DNA from: VRUE01 sp963703235
GTDB taxonomy: Bacteria; Actinomycetota; Thermoleophilia; Solirubrobacterales; 70-9
Direction: 5' to 3'
Length of the DNA: 64,000 bases
Assembly: GCA_963703235.1 (NCBI GenBank)
Contig: OY969802.1
Location: 1,860,001 to 1,924,000, forward strand
Below are positions 15,640 through 24,502 of the stretch, piece after piece; positions within the stretch are counted from its first letter, which is position 1; each line of letters opens with the position of its first letter. The translations under genes were made by a program, and so were the position numbers. Below the pieces are notes generated by a model. That model worked only from the letters and a program-made list of their open reading frames with translations. It searched no databases and had not been told where the DNA came from.

Positions 15640-17274
15640 GTGCGTTACCCGGTCGAGGATTTCAGCGTCGCGGAGCGGGAGCTTCTGGCTCCCCACTTCA
15701 CCAACCTGGACCGGCCGGTGTTCGCACTGGTCAACCTGCCGGAGACCGTCAAGGGCGCACTTTTTGCCCGCTACTCGCGCTATTCCGGGACCGTTCGTCG
15801 GCTCTTCCTGGAGGAGTTCGCCGGCGAGCGGCCGTCCGGCGAGCGGCCCTTCGACGGGGCCGAGGGGAAGCGCGCGGCGGAACTCTACGAGCGCATCTTC
15901 CTCGGCTACGGCGACGACTCGATCGCCCAGGTCGGCGGCGCCCACGTCGCCTGCGAGTGGGTCTCGAACATCCTCACCAAGGTCCTCCAGCGCGGCCGCC
16001 TCGCCGCTTACCTCGAGCAGTCGACCCGCTACATCCCCTACGACCAACCGCTTCCCGACGACGCCGGCGGCGGCTATCGCTACTACCGCGACGACGAGCT
16101 TGGGCCGCAGTTCGGGGCGGCGATGGACGAGCTGTTCGCGATCTACTCGCGCTCGCTGGGACAGGTCGAGGAGTGGGCGGCCGAGCGCTGGCCGCGGCAG
16201 GGCGAGGAACCGGAGGGGCCCTGGCGACGCTCGATCAAGGCCAAGGCGCTCGACCTGCTGCGCGGCCTGCTGCCGGCGGCGACGCTGAGCCACGTCGGCA
16301 TCTACGCAAGCGGCCAGGCCTACGAGCAGCTGCTGCTGCGGCTGATGGCCTCGCCGCTGCCGGAGGCGCGCGAGTACGGCAGCATGATCCTGCGCGAGCT
16401 GCAGCAGGTGATGCCGAGCTTCGTCTCGCGGGTCGAGCGGCCCGACCGCGGTGGCGAGTGGATCTCCTACCTCGAGGACCGCCGCGAGGCAACCGAGGGC
16501 TGGGTGGCACGACTCGGCCTCGATCGGCGCGTGACGGGCGACGACGCGCCCTCGGTCGAGCTGGTCCACGTCGACGGCAGCGAAGAGGACCTGCTCGCCT
16601 CCTGCCTGTTCGAGGCGGCGAGCACGCCGGAGACCGAGATCCGCGCCCGCCTCGACGTCCTCGACCGCGCGGAACGGGCGCAGCTGCTGGCGACGCTGGT
16701 CGGCGAGCGCCACAACCGCCGCCACCGGCCCGGCCGCGGCTTCGAGGCGCTGCGCTACCGCTTCGAGATCGTCTCCGACTACGGCGCCTTCCGCGACCTG
16801 CAGCGCCACCGGATGCTGACCTGTCAGTGGCAGCGGCTGGGGCCCGACCTCGGCGCCGGGGTGCCGGACGAGGTGGGCGAAGCCGGCGCCGGCGAGGAGT
16901 TCGAACGGGCGCTGGAGATCTCCGCCGCCGAGCACGAGCGGCTGCTCGGGGCCGGGCTGCGCGAGCAGGCCCCCTACGCGCTCTGCCTCGCATATCGGAT
17001 CCGCTATGTGCTCGACCTCAACGCGCGCGAGGCGATGCACCTGATCGAGCTGCGCTCCGGCCGCGAGGGCCACCCCGCCTACCGCGCCGTTGCCCAGGCG
17101 ATGCACGAGCGGATCGCCGCCATCCACCCCGCTGTTGCGGCCGCGATGGACCACGTCGACACCTCGCAGGAGCCGCGCCTCGAGCGCATCCTCAGCGAGA
17201 TCCGCACCCACCGCAAGCGGAGCGCTGCGGGCGCCACCACCGAGGCCCCCCCGGGCCTCAACCCGCTCGGCTAG
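15640..17274 (+). CDS. Double-domain FAD-dependent thymidylate synthase (ThyX)-like protein
   Basis: 544 residues, about twice the length of ThyX (220-250). Each half looks like a ThyX fold. The N-terminal half has RGRLAAYLEQSTRYIPYD near residue 120, matching the R-x-R...S-x-R-Y part of the signature; the C-terminal half has LQRHRMLTCQWQRLG with R389-H390-R391, matching RHR-x7 with Ser replaced by Thr/Gln. ThyX converts dUMP to dTMP with FAD and methylene-tetrahydrofolate as a tetramer whose sites combine subunits, so a fused pair could supply complementary half sites. Whether it makes dTMP or has another flavin role cannot be told. The GTG start at 15640 precedes RYPVEDFSV. Confidence 0.75.
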   Translation: MRYPVEDFSVAERELLAPHFTNLDRPVFALVNLPETVKGALFARYSRYSGTVRRLFLEEFAGERPSGERPFDGAEGKRAAELYERIFLGYGDDSIAQVGGAHVACEWVSNILTKVLQRGRLAAYLEQSTRYIPYDQPLPDDAGGGYRYYRDDELGPQFGAAMDELFAIYSRSLGQVEEWAAERWPRQGEEPEGPWRRSIKAKALDLLRGLLPAATLSHVGIYASGQAYEQLLLRLMASPLPEAREYGSMILRELQQVMPSFVSRVERPDRGGEWISYLEDRREATEGWVARLGLDRRVTGDDAPSVELVHVDGSEEDLLASCLFEAASTPETEIRARLDVLDRAERAQLLATLVGERHNRRHRPGRGFEALRYRFEIVSDYGAFRDLQRHRMLTCQWQRLGPDLGAGVPDEVGEAGAGEEFERALEISAAEHERLLGAGLREQAPYALCLAYRIRYVLDLNAREAMHLIELRSGREGHPAYRAVAQAMHERIAAIHPAVAAAMDHVDTSQEPRLERILSEIRTHRKRSAAGATTEAPPGLNPLG

Positions 17275-18143
17275 CTCTCCCCCTCTGGCTTGCCGAGCTC
17301 GTCGGCGGCTTTCTCGCCGGGAGTTGGCCAGGGCTCGGCTTCGCCGGAGGCCCACGCGGGGGGGCGACCGCCGGGGATCCAGCCGGCTACGAGCAGGGCG
17401 AAGTAGAGGAACCAGATGAAGGTGAACTGGATCAGGAGGAGGAGCGCGGCGGCTCCCATCGCCATCCCCAGCGAGCCCCAGAAACGGGTGAGCAGGCCCG
17501 TCCGCATCGCCCACAGGCAGGTGTAGAGGAGGGCGAAGGCAAGCCCGATCCGGCCGCCGAAGCCGAAGCCGGTTGAGATGCCTCGCGCAGGTGCGTCGGC
17601 GATCGCGTTTTCGGCGCGGTCGTCGTCCACCTTGGTCGTCGCGCAGCCCTGCAGCGAGGCGGCACCTTTCCCGTAATCGTCGCGGAAGGAATCGGCGTCG
17701 TCGCGCTGCTCGTCGCGGCAGTCGTCGATCGCGCCCGCCCGGGCGAGGTCGGCGCTCGCCTTGCCGGCGACGAACTCCGAGGCGGCGTCGGTGGTCGCGA
17801 CGGCGGTGAGGATCGCGGCCACGGAGAGGAACAGCGGCGCGGCGACGACGAGGCCGATCAGCTGGCCCCGGACCCGCTCGCTGCGCGCCTGGGCGGCGCG
17901 GAAGAGGTAGACGAGCGGCGCGACCAGAAGCAGGAAGGCGACGCCCTGCATCGCCCCCGAGAGGATCACGGCGCTGCTGTGATCGTCGACCGACCTCAGC
18001 ACCTCGGCGTCGCCGTCGCCGCTGACCGAGCCGACGACGAAGGTGGCGGCGATCAGGAGCCCGACCGCTACAAGGGTCGCAAGCGCGACCGGCAGCGCCC
18101 AGCGTCGCTCCCTGGCCAGGACCTCGTCCCTGCTGGGCCGCAT
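17271..18143 (-). CDS. Multi-pass membrane protein of unknown function
   Basis: 290 residues. Five or six hydrophobic segments are visible: residues about 17-38, 58-83, 95-118, then after a polar acidic Cys-containing loop (about 120-185) three more up to about residue 265. The tail is Pro/Glu-rich and probably cytoplasmic. The loop between helices 3 and 4 holds two cysteines (DDCRDEQ and LQGCATT) that could pair outside the cell. The ATG at 18143 is clear. The stop region overlaps the convergent ThyX-like gene by 4 bases. I do not recognise the family. Confidence 0.7.
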   Translation of the reverse strand: MRPSRDEVLARERRWALPVALATLVAVGLLIAATFVVGSVSGDGDAEVLRSVDDHSSAVILSGAMQGVAFLLLVAPLVYLFRAAQARSERVRGQLIGLVVAAPLFLSVAAILTAVATTDAASEFVAGKASADLARAGAIDDCRDEQRDDADSFRDDYGKGAASLQGCATTKVDDDRAENAIADAPARGISTGFGFGGRIGLAFALLYTCLWAMRTGLLTRFWGSLGMAMGAAALLLLIQFTFIWFLYFALLVAGWIPGGRPPAWASGEAEPWPTPGEKAADELGKPEGES

Positions 18144-18153
18144 CTGGCTTCTC

Positions 18154-18600
18154 TCAGCCCCGCTCGTGGAAGTAGAACTGGGGCAGGGCGCCCTCGATCA
18201 CCTCGGCGGTCATCCGCTGCGCAACCTCGAGGTTGCCGGTGCGGACGGCGATGTCGTCGAGCGTGACGATGCCGGCGAGCCTATCGTCGTCGACCACCGG
18301 CAGGCGACGCACACGGTGCTGGACCATCAGCGCCGCCGCCTCGTCGAGCTCCATCTCGGGCTCGCCGCAGACCAGTGGCCGCGAAGCGTGCTCGCCGACC
18401 GGCGCCTCGGGGGCGATGCCCGCGGCAAAGACGCGCACGGCGAGGTCGCGGTCGGTGACCATCGCCACCGGCGAGCCGGCCGGGTCGACGATCACGACCG
18501 AGCCGACCCGGTGATCGCGCATCTGTCGCGCCACCGAGACCGTGCTCGCCTCGGGCGCGGCGGTGACGACACCCGCAGTCATGATCTCGTTGAGCTGCAC
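18154..18600 (-). CDS. CBS-domain pair protein
   Basis: 148 residues from a GTG at 18600, consisting almost entirely of two CBS motifs, a Bateman module that binds adenine nucleotides. The first begins IMTAGVVTAAPEASTVSVA and ends PVAMVTDRDLAVRVFA; the second runs from VGEHASRPLVCGEPE to GIVTLDDIAVRTGN. Stand-alone CBS pairs are common regulators or sensors in actinobacteria. A longer frame extends upstream into the divergent gene at 18620, but its composition is that of a shadow. It lies 10 bases upstream of the membrane protein gene and is probably co-transcribed with it. Confidence 0.85.
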   Translation of the reverse strand: MQLNEIMTAGVVTAAPEASTVSVARQMRDHRVGSVVIVDPAGSPVAMVTDRDLAVRVFAAGIAPEAPVGEHASRPLVCGEPEMELDEAAALMVQHRVRRLPVVDDDRLAGIVTLDDIAVRTGNLEVAQRMTAEVIEGALPQFYFHERG

Positions 18601-18619
18601 GGCGCGTACGCTACCGACC

Positions 18620-19249
18620 GTGAGCCAAGCGCAGCGCACCCCGGTCGTGCCGCTCGAGGCGGGCGCCGGTCCGGAGAATCCGCCCTGTCCGGCCTGCGGC
18701 GAGCCGCTGTTCGGATGGGTCGGGGGCGGGCCAGCGCTGGCCGGGCCGGTTCGGCGCTGCGAGAGCTGCGGGCTCGGCGTCGCCGGCGCGCCGCCGAGCG
18801 CCGAGGAGGCACTGGCCGAGCTGGACCGGCTCCGCACCGGGGATGCTGTCCGCTTCGCCAACCGGTCCTCCCTCTCGGCCTGGATCGGCGGCGCCGGCTG
18901 GGCGGGACTGGAGCCTTCCGCGCGCTGCCTGTTCACGGTCGAGGCGGTACGGCGGCTCGTCGCCCGGCGCGACCAGGTCGTGAAGAGCTACCGCTGGGCG
19001 CCGGGGCCGGGGATCGCGACGATGTGGCAGACGGTGCTCAACGGCTTCACCTTCGGGCGCAACGTCGCCCTCGGCGCCCTCGGTCGCTCGGTGGCGACGC
19101 CGGCACAACGCCCCTGGCAACGTCGCCTCGACGCGCTGATCGGCGTGGTCGTGGCGATTCCCGCCCTGCTGGTGGCGCTCCCGCTCGAGCTCGCGGCCGT
19201 CGTCTTCGGGCGCGGCAGCGCGGTCTCGCTTCGCTTCGAGCTGCTCTAG
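18620..19249 (+). CDS. Zinc-ribbon protein with C-terminal membrane segment, unknown function
   Basis: 209 residues from the GTG at 18620, chosen because upstream sequence overlaps the divergent CBS gene. The N-terminus carries two CxxC pairs (CPAC near residue 19 and CESC near residue 46), the arrangement of a zinc ribbon. The middle has WAPGPGIATMWQTVLNGFTF. The C-terminus has one strongly hydrophobic stretch (about residues 172-200) suggesting a membrane anchor or hydrophobic core. The shape suggests a methyltransferase-like relative that has lost its cofactor site, but this is only a guess. Only 19 bases separate it from the divergent CBS start, so their promoters must overlap. Confidence 0.65.
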   Translation: MSQAQRTPVVPLEAGAGPENPPCPACGEPLFGWVGGGPALAGPVRRCESCGLGVAGAPPSAEEALAELDRLRTGDAVRFANRSSLSAWIGGAGWAGLEPSARCLFTVEAVRRLVARRDQVVKSYRWAPGPGIATMWQTVLNGFTFGRNVALGALGRSVATPAQRPWQRRLDALIGVVVAIPALLVALPLELAAVVFGRGSAVSLRFELL

Positions 19250-19257
19250 GCCCGAGG

Positions 19258-19527
19258 CTAGGAGAGGCCTTCCCTGGCCTCGCGGACCAGGGTGACGGCC
19301 TCCGGGAAGAGGACGCGGATCGCGTCGCGAGCCTGCATCGCCTGCTCGTCGCTGGAGCCGGAGAGCTCGAGTCGCTCGACCGAGGCGACGGTCAGCTCGA
19401 CCGCGAGCTTGATCGCGTTGTCGGCCCAGGCGACGCGCTGCGAGGACTGCATCTGCTCGGCGAGCTCCTCCATCCGCTCGCGGAACTCGTCGGGGTCGCC
19501 GAACAGGTTGAAGGCTCCACCCTCCAT
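19258..19527 (-). CDS. Small conserved-looking protein, unknown function
   Basis: 89 residues from an ATG at 19527 (MEGGAFNLFGDPDEFRERM). It is acidic and probably all-helical, with amphipathic heptad-like spacing in EFRERMEELAEQMQSSQRV and a second helix region rich in Val/Leu. No catalytic motif is seen. A longer upstream frame exists but has the Arg/Pro composition of non-coding shadow. It lies tail-to-tail with the zinc-ribbon gene. Confidence 0.55.
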   Translation of the reverse strand: MEGGAFNLFGDPDEFRERMEELAEQMQSSQRVAWADNAIKLAVELTVASVERLELSGSSDEQAMQARDAIRVLFPEAVTLVREAREGLS

Positions 19528-19643
19528 CTGGGCGAATGTAAGCAGGTCGCGCCGGCCGGCGGGCTGATCTCGGCGCAAAGCCGGGACCGAATCGGCACAT
19601 TGGGCGCGCCACACGCGTGGCGCGCCTCCCTAGCGTCGCCTGC

Positions 19644-20333
19644 ATGCGACGAGCTGGAGGATCGGTGCCCTCGCGGCGCCGGGGAGAGCGTGGCTCGGCG
19701 AGCGTCGAGCAGGCCGGCCTGGCGGCGCTGATCGCCCTGCTGCTGCTTGTCGCGATCGCCGTCGTCGCCGCCGACGGAGAGATCGACGCAGGTCGCGGCC
19801 TGGCGGGAACGATCTCGCGGCGGATCGCCTGCGCGCCGCGGCTGCCGGGGCCGTGCCACCGCCACCCCCTCGTTCCTGCCTATGGCTGGCCGCTGGCCCG
19901 CCTCGCCCGGGCGCTGGCGCCGGCGCCGCTGACCCGGCGCGGCCCTTCGGGCCTGCCGCTGGTCCCGGTCGACTTCCGCCGCTGCCGGCGCCAGAGCTGC
20001 GCGGTGCCGCGCCCTGGCGCCGCGGGCGGGCTGACCGCTTCCGGGCGCCGCGCCACCGCCTTCGTCCAGGTGGTCGACCGCCGCCGCGTGCTCGGCTGGG
20101 TCGAGCTGAGCTACTGGCTCTACCGCCCCGGGCTCGGATGGGAGCGAGTCGTCCGCCGTGCCGATCGCACTCAGGTCGAAGCGGCGAGCCAGGTCCGGGT
20201 CCTCGTCAAGGACGTCCCGGCCCTGGTTCCGCTGGAGACCCTGCCCGGCCGCGACCACTACGAGTTCCCGCCCGGCGAGGAGCCGCCCTGGCGGTGGCAG
20301 GTCGAAGGCATCTACCCCGGATGGTCGAGCTAG
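19644..20333 (+). CDS. Membrane-anchored extracytoplasmic protein with pilin-like N-terminus
   Basis: 229 residues from the ATG at 19644. A basic N-terminus (RRRGERGSASVEQAG) is followed by a hydrophobic helix LAALIALLLLVAIAVVAA. The G-S-A-S-V-E-x-A pattern before the helix resembles the Flp/TadE class of prepilin-like leaders, with Glu five residues into the mature part, so processing by a TadV-type peptidase is possible but unproven. The remainder is a Pro/Arg-rich extracytoplasmic domain with two cysteine pairs. No tad genes are nearby. Tail-to-tail with the flippase-like gene. Confidence 0.65.
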   Translation: MRRAGGSVPSRRRGERGSASVEQAGLAALIALLLLVAIAVVAADGEIDAGRGLAGTISRRIACAPRLPGPCHRHPLVPAYGWPLARLARALAPAPLTRRGPSGLPLVPVDFRRCRRQSCAVPRPGAAGGLTASGRRATAFVQVVDRRRVLGWVELSYWLYRPGLGWERVVRRADRTQVEAASQVRVLVKDVPALVPLETLPGRDHYEFPPGEEPPWRWQVEGIYPGWSS

Positions 20334-21326
20334 TCAGGTGCCGGCCTTGGCCGGGGCCTCGGCTTCGAGCGCCTGGTCTTCCTCGGCCTGCCTGATGAGC
20401 CCGCGCCAATCGGTCGTGCGGAAGACGAGCAGCATCGCGACGAAGCCGAGCACGACCGACCAGGCCGCCATCGCGATCTGGGTGCCGACCGAGTAGGCGA
20501 GGACGACGCTGCGCGAGGGACCGTGCAGGGTGGCGACGAGCAGGGCCTGCTGGGCGCCGGCGCCGCCCGGCGTGAAGGGGACGACGTTGGCGATCGCCTG
20601 CACGCTCATCACCAGCATCACGTTGGCCACCGAGCCGCCGACGCCGAAGGCCTCGAGGAAGAACCAGAAGGCGGCGAAGCGGCAGAGCCAGCCGACCCCC
20701 TGCCAGGCGGCGACCTCGCGCAGGTAGCGCCGCGGCGTCCTGAGGACGGTCACGCCCTGTTTGACCCGGTCCCAGAAGCGCCGCACCCGGTGGGCCAGCA
20801 GGTAGACGGCGATCGCGGCGGCCAGCAGCAGCGCCCCGGTGACGATCATGAAGACCTGCGGGTGTTCGGCCCAGAAGGCGAGCTCGAAGGCCGGCAGGTT
20901 CGGCAGCCGCGGCGGCTCCGGCAGCAGCCCCTGGGAGATCGCGTAGGCGAGGACCAGCAGGCCGGCGCTGGTGTCGAAGACGGTCTGGACGAGGAAGGAG
21001 GAGGTGACCGCCGGGTAGGAGGAGCCGGGGATCTGGCGCTTGACGAGGAAGACTTTGGTGACGTCGCCCGCCCGCGCCGGCAAGATCGCGTTGATCCCCG
21101 CCCCGGCCAGGTAGGCGGCGCTGAGGCGCAGAAAGGAGATGCGGGCGTCCGGGTAGGCGGCGCGCAGCACGTTGCGCCAGGCCCAGGCGCGGGCCAGTTG
21201 CATCGCCGCGAGGAAGGCTAGGGCGACGGCGACGGCCGTCCACTCGATCCGCGAGAGGTTGCCAAAGAACTCCGCGGTTGCGCGGCCGAAGGCCTCGAAG
21301 CTGGAGCTGAAGTCGGCGAGTGACAT
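20334..21326 (-). CDS. Flippase-like / lysylphosphatidylglycerol-synthase transmembrane-domain protein
   Basis: 330-residue integral membrane protein with about eight helices, corresponding to the LPG-synthase TM region (UPF0104/AglD-like family). Landmarks are the ILPARAGDVTKVFLVKRQI segment near residue 80 (R-x-G-D/E-x-x-R/K loop) and PFTPGGAGAQQALL near residue 250 (P-x-P-G-G-x-G signature). Family members move lipid-linked sugars or modified lipids across the membrane; the cargo here is unknown. The ATG at 21326 is divergent from the sulfotransferase gene with only 21 bases between, so the two share a promoter region. The tail is Glu/Ala-rich. Confidence 0.8.
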   Translation of the reverse strand: MSLADFSSSFEAFGRATAEFFGNLSRIEWTAVAVALAFLAAMQLARAWAWRNVLRAAYPDARISFLRLSAAYLAGAGINAILPARAGDVTKVFLVKRQIPGSSYPAVTSSFLVQTVFDTSAGLLVLAYAISQGLLPEPPRLPNLPAFELAFWAEHPQVFMIVTGALLLAAAIAVYLLAHRVRRFWDRVKQGVTVLRTPRRYLREVAAWQGVGWLCRFAAFWFFLEAFGVGGSVANVMLVMSVQAIANVVPFTPGGAGAQQALLVATLHGPSRSVVLAYSVGTQIAMAAWSVVLGFVAMLLVFRTTDWRGLIRQAEEDQALEAEAPAKAGT

Positions 21327-21347
21327 CGCAGCTACACTAGCCCGCTC

Positions 21348-22337
21348 GTGTCAGAGCCCGAGACCACCGCAACGGCCCCGGCAGCGCGTCCCGATCCGGC
21401 CGACGAGGCGATGTGCGCCCGCGCCCGCGAGCGCTATACGGGCGACCGTCGCAGCCGCTTCCGGCGCCGCCGCAAACGCCACGCGCAGCTGCCGAACCTG
21501 ATCATCGTCGGCGGCCTCAAGTGCGGCACGACCAGCATCCACCACTACCTCGGCCTGCACCCGCAGATCCAGATGTCGAAGCCGAAGGAGCTGAACTTCT
21601 TCGTCGAGGAGCTGAACTGGGACCTCGGCCTCGACTGGTACGCGAGCCGCTTCGACGACCGCTTCCAGGTGCGCGGCGAGTCCTCGCCCCACTACACCAA
21701 CCTGCCCTACTTCGAGGGCGTGCCCGAGCGGATCCGCGAGCACTGCCCCGACGCCCGCCTGCTCTACATGGTGCGCGACCCGATCAAGCGGATCCTCTCG
21801 CACTGGGTGCACGCGACCGGGGCCGGCTACGAGACCCGCGAGCTGGTCCCGACCCTCTCCGACCCCGACACCTCCTACATGCACCGGTCCAAGTACTGGC
21901 TGCAGCTGCAGCCCTATCTGGAGCTGTTCGACCGCTCCCAGATCGAGGTCATCGCCCAGGAGGAGCTGCAGAGCGAACGCGAGGAGACGATGCGCAAGGC
22001 CTTCCGCTTCGCCGGCGTCGACGAGAGCTTCACCTCGGAGCAGTTCGACCGCGAGTGGGAGAAGTCGAGCGCCAAGCAGGGCGACAAATACCAGGTGATG
22101 GAGAAGCTGGTGAAACTGCCGGGGCTGCGCTCCTTCGACCGCAACTTCGACCGGCTGCCGGAGTCGCTGCGCTGGATCGTCGAGAAGGTCGTCCACGACC
22201 CCGAGAAGCCGCCGGGGCCGAAGCCGGTGCTGCCCGACGACCTCTTCGAGACGATCCGCGGCCGCTTCGGCGCCGACGTCGCGGCGCTGCAGGATTTCGC
22301 CGGGCGCGAGTTCAAGGGCTGGCACGAGTACTCCTGA
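21348..22337 (+). CDS. Sulfotransferase family protein (PAPS-dependent)
   Basis: 329 residues. The PAPS 5'-phosphosulfate loop is IIVGGLKCGTTSIHHYLG (residues about 52-69), preceded by a basic N-terminal arm, and the 3'-phosphate motif is YMVRDPIKRILSHW near residue 145, with the downstream Arg/Ser needed for PAP binding. The C-terminal part is typical of the Sulfotransfer_1/3 group acting on carbohydrates, lipids or peptides. The acceptor is unknown. Its divergent neighbour, a lipid-flippase-like protein, hints at a sulfated lipid or surface glycan, but this is inference only. GTG start at 21348. Confidence 0.88.
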   Translation: MSEPETTATAPAARPDPADEAMCARARERYTGDRRSRFRRRRKRHAQLPNLIIVGGLKCGTTSIHHYLGLHPQIQMSKPKELNFFVEELNWDLGLDWYASRFDDRFQVRGESSPHYTNLPYFEGVPERIREHCPDARLLYMVRDPIKRILSHWVHATGAGYETRELVPTLSDPDTSYMHRSKYWLQLQPYLELFDRSQIEVIAQEELQSEREETMRKAFRFAGVDESFTSEQFDREWEKSSAKQGDKYQVMEKLVKLPGLRSFDRNFDRLPESLRWIVEKVVHDPEKPPGPKPVLPDDLFETIRGRFGADVAALQDFAGREFKGWHEYS

Positions 22338-22346
22338 ACGCCCCGG

Positions 22347-22428
22347 CGCGCGGGTCCTGTCACGGGGGGGTGACCCCTCGTCCTCGCAAGCTGCGGGCAA
22401 GGGGCCGACCCCCCGCGCCACCCGCGCG
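22347..22428. repeat. GC-rich palindromic element D1
   Basis: 82 bp between the sulfotransferase and reductase genes, starting 9 bases after the stop. The ends are CGCGCGGGTCCTGTCACGGG and CCCCGCGCCACCCGCGCG. The same outer pattern (CGCGGGTCCTGTC to CCCCCACGCCACCCGCG) recurs at 39781-39875 inside the 2-oxoglutarate dehydrogenase gene. Confidence 0.75.
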
Positions 22429-22449
22429 AGGAGCGCTTAGGCTGCACTC

Positions 22450-23184
22450 GTGCGACGGCTGATCCCCGACTCCAACCCCGCCATCACGGTCGAGGAGCAG
22501 CTCGACGCCTATCGCCCTTGGGAGGAGCCGCTGGACGAGCGGCCCTTCGTGGCGATGAACTTCGCGGTCACGGTCGACGGGCGGGCGGCGATCGAGGGTA
22601 GGTCCGGGCCGATCGGATCGGCCGTCGACACGGCGCTGCTGGCCGGCCTCCGAACCCGCTTCGACGCGGTGATGATCGGCGCCGGCACGATGCGCGTGGA
22701 GCGCTACGGCCGGGCGGTGCCGAGCCAGGAGGCACGCGAACGGCGCGAGGGGATCGGCCTCACGGACGAGCCGCTGATGGCGATCGTCAGCGGCCGCCTC
22801 GACCTGCCCTGGGACGCGCCGCTCTTCACCGAAGGCGCCGGACGGGTCCTGATCTTCTCGGCGTCCGAGGCGGAGCCCCCCGAGACCGCCACCCCGCTGC
22901 GCGTCGTCCGCCACCAGGGCTCGGTCGACCTGGCCGAGGCGCTGCGCCACCTGCGCCAGGAGCACGGAGTTCGCGCTCTGATCTGCGAGGGCGGTCCCCA
23001 TCTCCACGCCCAGCTGCAGGCCGCCGGCCTCGTCGACGACCTCTTCCTGACCATCGCCCCGAAGCTGGTCGGCGGCTTGGCGCCCCGGATCGTCGAGGGC
23101 GAGCTGCCGGGCGTCGCGCCGCTGGAGCTGGCCTGGCTGCTGGAGGAGGACGGCGAGCTGTTCGCTCGCTACAGCAGCCGCTAG
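22450..23184 (+). CDS. RibD C-terminal / dihydrofolate-reductase-like reductase
   Basis: 244 residues corresponding to the NADPH-dependent reductase domain of RibD without a deaminase domain. Landmarks are RPFVAMNFAVTVDGRAAI at the N-terminus, GSAVDTALLAGLRTRFDAVMIGAGTM and LICEGGPHLHAQLQAAGLVDDLFL. RibD-type reductases reduce pyrimidine ribosylamines in riboflavin synthesis; stand-alone copies in actinobacteria may act in deazaflavin or other pathways, so no gene name is given. GTG start at 22450. It sits just upstream of an acyl-CoA dehydrogenase (36 bp gap), perhaps as an operon. Confidence 0.85.
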   Translation: MRRLIPDSNPAITVEEQLDAYRPWEEPLDERPFVAMNFAVTVDGRAAIEGRSGPIGSAVDTALLAGLRTRFDAVMIGAGTMRVERYGRAVPSQEARERREGIGLTDEPLMAIVSGRLDLPWDAPLFTEGAGRVLIFSASEAEPPETATPLRVVRHQGSVDLAEALRHLRQEHGVRALICEGGPHLHAQLQAAGLVDDLFLTIAPKLVGGLAPRIVEGELPGVAPLELAWLLEEDGELFARYSSR

Positions 23185-23220
23185 CGTTGCGGCCGCACCC
23201 AAGGAGAGGAACCACCCCCG

Positions 23221-24483
23221 ATGGACTTCAAGCCGAGCCCCCAGGTCGAGACGCTGCGCGAGCAGATCCTCGACTTCATGGACGAGCACCTCTACCCGCA
23301 GGAGCGGGAGATCATGGAAGCCCTCGACGCCGAGGTCGCGCCCGGCGTCCCCTACCCGCAGATCCTGGTCGAGGTCCGCGAGCGGGCCAGGGAGAAGGGT
23401 CTCTGGAACCTGTTCATGCCGGACGAGCGCTTCGGCCCCGGCCTCAGCAACTGGGAGTACGGGCTGCTCTGCGAGGAGATGGGACGCAGCCCGGCGGCGG
23501 CGCCGATGGCCTTCAACTGCTCGGCGCCCGACACCGGCAACATGGAGATCCTCGCCGAGCACGGTACCGAGGAGCAGCGTGAGCGCTGGCTGGAGCCCTT
23601 GCTGGAGGGACGAATCCGCTCCTGCTTCTCGATGACCGAGCCGGAGGTGTCGGGCTCTGACCCGACCCTGCTGCAGGCGCGGGCGGTGCGCGACGGCGAC
23701 GAGTGGGTGATCGACGGGCACAAGTGGTTCACCTCGGGCGCGGTCGGCGCCGAGCTGGCGATCGCGATGGTCGTCACCGATCCCGACGCGCACCCCTACG
23801 CGCGGGCCTCGATGATCTGCGTGCCGACCGACAACCCCGGCTTCAACCTGGTCCGGCCGATCCCGGTGATGGGCCACAGCGCCGGCCCCGGCCACTGCGA
23901 GATCCGCTACGAAGAATGCCGCGTTCCGGTCGCCAACCTGCTCGGCGAAGAGGGCAAGGGCTTCGCGATCGCCCAGGACCGGCTCGGGCCGGGGCGGATC
24001 CACCACTGCATGCGGGCAATCGGGACGGCCGAGCGGGCGCACGAGATGATGTGCCGCCGCGCCAACGAGCGCCAGGCCTTCGGCGGTCCGCTCGGCGAGA
24101 AGCAGTTCGTGCAGGAGGCGATCGCCAGCTCGCGGATGGAGATCGACCAGGCGCGGCTGTTGACGATGTACGCGGCCTGGAAGATGGACACCGAGGGCAA
24201 GCGCGCCGCCCGCCAGTCGATCTCGGCGATCAAGATCGTCGCCGCCAACATGGTGATGGACGTGCTCGACCGGGCGATCCAGGTCCACGGCTCACTGGGG
24301 ATGACCGACGACACGCCGCTCGCCGCCCTCTGGCGCTTCAGCCGCATGCTGCGGTTGGCCGACGGCCCCGACGAGGTCCACAAGATGGTCCTCGCCCGCC
24401 GCGAGCTGAACCGCTGGTCGAAGCGCGCCGAGGCGGAAGCCGAAGGCGCGCTCGAGCCGAGGCACGCTCCGCGCCCGATCTGA
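23221..24483 (+). CDS. Acyl-CoA dehydrogenase
   Basis: 420 residues, full length for the flavin-dependent acyl-CoA dehydrogenase family. The FAD-binding segments are CFSMTEPEVSGSDPT and IDGHKWFTSGAVGAELAI (mid domain), with QAFGGPLGEKQFVQEAIA and IQVHGSLGMTDDTPLAALWR in the C-terminal domain. It oxidises acyl-CoA to enoyl-CoA, passing electrons to ETF. The ATG at 23221 has an AAGGAGAGG ribosome-binding site at 23201-23209. The convergent gene after it encodes a phosphotransferase of the kind often paired with acyl-CoA dehydrogenases (the two are fused in vertebrate ACAD10/11), suggesting use of hydroxylated acyl substrates. Confidence 0.95.
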   Translation: MDFKPSPQVETLREQILDFMDEHLYPQEREIMEALDAEVAPGVPYPQILVEVRERAREKGLWNLFMPDERFGPGLSNWEYGLLCEEMGRSPAAAPMAFNCSAPDTGNMEILAEHGTEEQRERWLEPLLEGRIRSCFSMTEPEVSGSDPTLLQARAVRDGDEWVIDGHKWFTSGAVGAELAIAMVVTDPDAHPYARASMICVPTDNPGFNLVRPIPVMGHSAGPGHCEIRYEECRVPVANLLGEEGKGFAIAQDRLGPGRIHHCMRAIGTAERAHEMMCRRANERQAFGGPLGEKQFVQEAIASSRMEIDQARLLTMYAAWKMDTEGKRAARQSISAIKIVAANMVMDVLDRAIQVHGSLGMTDDTPLAALWRFSRMLRLADGPDEVHKMVLARRELNRWSKRAEAEAEGALEPRHAPRPI

Positions 24484-24502
24484 AAGGGGACCGGGCGCGG
24501 TA

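Noticed and set aside
22360..24288. 642-codon minus-strand frame opposite the RibD-like and acyl-CoA dehydrogenase genes
   Set aside because: His/Asp/Val-rich antisense shadow; both + strand genes are strongly supported.
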